A stretch of DNA of 64,000 nt from Pythium myriotylum. Lineage: Eukaryota > Oomycota > Peronosporomycetes > Pythiales > Pythiaceae. The stretch spans positions 62,001 through 126,000 of the forward strand of contig JALJCQ010000027.1 in the NCBI GenBank assembly GCA_023091665.1, written 5' to 3'. The notes beneath the pieces are model-generated. The model worked only from the letters and a program-made list of their open reading frames with translations, was not told the DNA's origin and searched no databases. Of the stretch, positions 60,389 through 64,000 are shown piece by piece; positions within the stretch are counted from its first letter, which is position 1; each line of letters begins with the position of its first letter. The position numbers were made by a program, and so were the translations under genes.

Positions 60389-60769
60389 ATGAAGATCCTC
60401 TCCGTCCTCCTCGCTGCGACAGCTGCCAGCGCTACTGATTCTGTCGCATCCGCGACGATGTTTCGTGATGTCGCAGAGCCGCGCCAGCTCGCGGGGAAGA
60501 AGTGTCATCAGCTCGCGTGCTACATTCGCGCGCCATCCCTTTCTTGTGCTATTGCGGGCGTACCTGACTTCTATTCGAGTGCGCTTGGCAGTTCGGGAGG
60601 CTCCAAAATTGAGAGCTATGGGCAAACCGACCTTTGGGTGCGTTACATGGCGACCTCGTACGTGCCCAAGACCAGCGGCGTCGTCTACAAAGCCAAATGT
60701 CCCGGTTACTACATGGACTTTTTCGAGGTACTGAACTGTCAGCGCACGCCCGGTGATTTTGCGTGCTAA
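60389..60769 (+). CDS. Small secreted six-cysteine protein (W-V-R-Y-M subgroup)
   Basis: 126 residues. Signal peptide MKILSVLLAATAASA, EPRQLAGKK, KCHQLACYIRAPSLSC, DLWVRYMATSYVPKTSG, KAKC, VLNCQRTPGDFAC ending on Cys. Start chosen over the upstream open frame because of the promoter and signal peptide. Secreted; function unknown. Confidence 0.78.
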   Translation: MKILSVLLAATAASATDSVASATMFRDVAEPRQLAGKKCHQLACYIRAPSLSCAIAGVPDFYSSALGSSGGSKIESYGQTDLWVRYMATSYVPKTSGVVYKAKCPGYYMDFFEVLNCQRTPGDFAC

Positions 60770-60934
60770 CAAAGATGGACCGTAACATGGCGTCGTTACT
60801 GGGAAGAGGTTCATCGGACAAGAACTTCGATAAACAAGTGAAGCGTGAGTATTTGACATGAATCCGGATAATACACGACATGCTCCAAGTTTCTACGCAA
60901 CCCTAGTAATTTTCAACAGGAGCACCGGTTCGGC

Positions 60935-62431
60935 ATGGGACTGAATGCGTGCAGCACGACGGAACAACTGCACGAGGAACTTCGGGAAGCGTGGGATGTC
61001 GCCGGGGATACGTTGATAATGCCGGACCAGGAACACTACCTCCCCGGGAGAGCTGCCGAACTTGCGGCAGGCTGGAGGCGGCCAGCTCGCACCCTCCGCC
61101 GGCCTACGGGACGGGATCAAGCGGTAAACCACACTATGATAGAAGCAAAGCAAGGTCTCTGGGTGCATGCAATACTCCTCCACGATTTGGTTAGGGGCGC
61201 TACGTATGCCGAATACGCGGCCCACATCCTCACGATCGAACAGTCGGCCCGCTGCACATACCCTGCTGGTCGACTCATACCGCGTGCGATCCAACAGGTG
61301 GTGAGAGCGTGCATGCCGAACGCTGCGCATTATCAATACCACCCCAGTCAGGTGTGCGAGGTATGGAAGACAGGGACATTGGCGGCGAGGTACCCATCAT
61401 ACCTGCCAGCGCTAGTTGTACAAGCGCCAGCCGCGGATCATTGTTGGTGGTGGGTCGACGACGTTTTTGCACCAGCGAGTGAGAGTGAATGGCGGGTACG
61501 TGAGACACACTCAGAACTAGCACGCGGGGGCTCCATGATATGGTTAGCATGCTACTCCAATACACCGGCATACAAATTTGCCAACCGACACGCCGTACAT
61601 TAGTACCTACACATTCCAGCGGGACAATTGAAGATGCGCGGGACTCTCGCAGTCACCCAGCCGGCGACACACCCAAGCAGTGGCATCGTCACAAGGAACC
61701 CCATGGGAATCTGGATAGGTAGGATTGCCGAGCACACAGACTTTGGTGATCACCACGAGGCACGAGCGATCTGGGAAGCAAACGTACCGCGAGCATGCGA
61801 CTGGTTATGTGAAGAGCGGCGAGATCATCCACATAGTGGTACTGGGCCACTCCAGGCAACTCTGTCATGGTCAACGGATCTCAATGCAATCACCGGTGAT
61901 GCGACCAGCCGCGGGTGGCTCCAACAGGCGCACCCCGAAGTATACGACGCCCCGATTGCGAGTCGAGTGTTCCCGTCCGCCACCCACGAGATGGTTGCGT
62001 GGTCGAAGTCGATTACGCACACGGCGAGCGAGGCAAAACGATGGTTACGGGCAATCCTACGGAACACGTGGGCCACGACGCGAGCCCACTGGACCAAGAC
62101 GTGCGCGGCTACTGCAGACGCAATCGAGGCGATGGGTGAGCACCAACTCCTAGTGGAAATTAACGACCGGATCCGTGCTGGTCGCCGGTCCCACCAACGA
62201 GCTAAGCTGGGCCTCGATGCAGCACTAGAGCGCCACACCGAACGACTCATTACCCGAACAGCGCACTGGCACAGGATGCGGGAGGAGAGTCGCCAGCAGC
62301 TGGCAACGCGGGGCGACCAAGGAGCTGGAGCCCAGGCTCAGCGGCAGCCACCAGCAGCCACGGAGGGTCATGACAGGGAAGACAGGGAGGCCCAAGACGA
62401 TGAGGACGACAGCGGGGCCGAGGGGATGTAG
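60935..62431 (+). pseudogene. Unrecognised element ORF with one in-frame TAG
   Basis: About 498 codons in one frame interrupted only by TAG at 61601-61603. The first part is Trp/His-rich (HCWWWVDDVFAP, RYPSYLPALVVQ). The second is helical and Arg/Glu-rich (WATTRAHWTKTCAATADAIE) and ends in an acidic tail (EDREAQDDEDDSGAEGM). The position before a GC-rich hairpin and a (TAAA)n tail suggests the last ORF of a non-LTR retroelement, but no RT or RNase H motif is present. Codon use differs from the neighbouring secreted-protein genes. Confidence 0.45.
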
Positions 62432-62633
62432 CAGGTTTGTTTACAGGGCCGAGTCGCCCGCAGATATGTCAGGGGAGAGAGCTGTGCTCGCCCAGGCGCA
62501 CCCTATAGTGCATATTGTATATCATGCATATCGATAGCCCGGCCGATTGGCCGGGCAGCCGAGGCCGCCGGGTTAGCCCGGTTCGCGGGGCTGGAGCAGT
62601 GCCCGCCCCGAGTGCCCACGGCGTTGACAGTGG

Positions 62634-62654
62634 TAAATAAATAAATAAATAAAT
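62634..62654. repeat. (TAAA)5 tail/microsatellite
   Basis: Five TAAA units directly after the GC-rich 3' region. Confidence 0.85.
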
Positions 62655-64000
62655 TTGGAGAGTGCTGGCAGTGCAACTGTCGAGAAGTAACACAGTGATG
62701 TGGCACTAGAGTGTGCGACACAACATCCTGACTTCTCTAAAATGCTAAAACAGTGATAATTTTTTGAAAAAATGAGCACAACAATCTCTCACACTCTCGC
62801 AAAAGCAGCACAGACCACATCCCGTGACCATCCACGCAATCATCAACCTGTGTATATGTCGAGCGCAAAACTACGAGACGAGTCGACCAATAAAGAGTCG
62901 AAGAATATCATCGTTCCACTCTAGCACTGTGTTTGAGGCCTAGCAATCAATCAAAGCACTCTTTCCACTATCTCCTTCTCTGGTCCATTCCTCGCAATCA
63001 ATCAATACACTCATTCCACTATTTCCCGCTCAGGTTCATTCCGCTCCAAAGTGATCACTTTCCAATATTCCGCAGCCTCAAGACCCACGGTGTAACCAGC
63101 AGAAACAACTCAAGACCCACAAGATCACCAGCATGCCCGATCGCGACCACACTCGCCGTGCCAATCTGTCTGATACCTACGGGTAACGTTTGATGGGGTG
63201 GCACGGCGAGTCAAGCCTTTGCTGAGTGAAAGCACCTGCACGATCCACACAAAGACCGTCCATCGCTCGCTGGACCGAGGACGAAGCGCCTTGGACAACG
63301 ACATCGCGGTCACAAGCCTCGATATAAACCACAGTTGCAAACGTGGTAGACGAACCGCGAATCAAGTGCGCCAGGGGAGGTTTGATTTCGAGTTAGCACG
63401 TAGTTATACTGTAGATCATCGACTCTCACCATCAAATATCGAAGGCAATATGTTGCTCTCAACGATACTGCACCCACCAACCACCCCAACGAGAATCTTG
63501 TTGCACTTCAAACACCATTCTTCGACCTCATGCGGTCCAAACTGAAGCGTTGTTGCCACTGCTACACTCTGGAAATCGATACCCCCCTATTTTCTCCCCG
63601 TCGTCAAAACCCATTTTCCATGAACATTTGATTGTAGTACCGTACTTTGTCGACGATGTAGAGGTTGCATTTTGCCCTGAAAAGCCATAAGATAACTGTA
63701 TAAACCGTCTAAAAATACTTGTTGAGGTAGGCCGTGTGTTGTGTTGGTGGCAAATTGCCGAATGAGAATGTATTTGTGTTGTTTCCTTGGTCTCTGGGAA
63801 GCGCTGCACGCCCTGTCCCCAACTGTCCAACGGCCCTTGGCCAACCACTAGTTTAACCTAAAAACCTCGAATTGATTTGGCCAATCAGGATCCGCTATGA
63901 TCGATTCTAACCAACCAGAGCAGTCCTTCTATCAATCCGATGTCGCAAACGTGGCGACAGGGACCAGTGGGTTTTTGGGTGATGGAGGTTGAAGGTGCGC
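62655..64000. other. Intergenic; minor tandem repeat
   Basis: A roughly 57-nt imperfect tandem pair lies at about 62945-63055 (AATCAATCAA, ACTCTTTCCACTAT). No gene is supported to the window end. Confidence 0.4.

Larger units (their letters stand above)
60935..62654 (+). mobile_element. Probable 5'-truncated non-LTR element with (TAAA)n tail
   Basis: The ORF above, then a 3' UTR with GC-rich stems (GCCCGGCCGATTGGCCGGGC near 62538-62557), then TAAATAAATAAATAAATAAA at 62634-62654. A different tail from the (ATC)n LINE family, so a second family if correct. Confidence 0.4.

Noticed and set aside
62945..63055. Possible CRISPR-like direct repeats
   Set aside because: Only two imperfect units without regular spacers, in a eukaryotic genome.
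1..64000. tRNA or rRNA genes
   Set aside because: No clover-leaf A/B box pair or rRNA-like block was noticed on either strand by eye; a covariance-model scan would be needed to be certain.

Overview
The window reads as nuclear DNA of an oomycete (a Pythium/Phytophthora-type water mould; genus not resolved). The reasons are: compact GC-rich genes with few, roughly 60-nt GT-AG introns; an oomycete-type INR+FPR core promoter 20-60 nt before many start codons; START/FYVE-like and BT1-family proteins; a catalytically dead trypsin-fold protein like the oomycete glucanase inhibitors; and chromodomain retrotransposons. No tRNA, rRNA or CRISPR was recognised.

Layout. 0.9-7.9 kb: a BT1 transporter, a U-box protein and a large membrane protein. 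8-20.5 kb: an accessory zone with a MITE-like foldback, several LINE fragments, decayed host genes, a glucanase-inhibitor-like gene, several near-perfect hairpins, and a 1.39-kb palindrome carrying two identical copies of a secreted-protein gene. 20.8-29.4 kb: two convergent acyl-CoA thioesterase paralogues around a START/FYVE-like gene, then a phospholipase D. 29.5-34.7 kb: a cluster of small secreted six-cysteine proteins. 34.9-40.6 kb: a young Ty3/gypsy chromovirus with a TGGCC target duplication. 40.6-44.2 kb: an ABCC-type transporter pseudogene with four visible lesions. 44.3-54.8 kb: a host ORF split by a 9.6-kb piggyBac-type element. 55-64 kb: three more members of the secreted family, one relic of it, and LINE-like remnants.

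The main discovery candidate is the piggyBac element at 45130-54746. It has TTAA target duplications, 14-bp terminal inverted repeats starting CCCT, and four matching subterminal repeats. Besides a double-chromodomain transposase it carries an AT-hook/coiled-coil gene, a DOT1-like methyltransferase and a tandem P-loop kinase, with a shared motif repeated in its intergenic regions. Deleting it together with one TTAA continues the host reading frame to a stop. Because two cargo genes look like chromatin or nucleic-acid enzymes, it may be a transposon that brings its own chromatin-targeting machinery (inference).

The second is a family of eleven small secreted proteins, three to six cysteines, a conserved W-V-R-[YF] core and the last cysteine at or next to the C-terminus. 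They lie at 8.2, 16.4, 17.1, 29.6-34.7 and 56.7-60.8 kb and expand by tandem and inverted duplication; their role (effector-like or wall-associated) is unknown.
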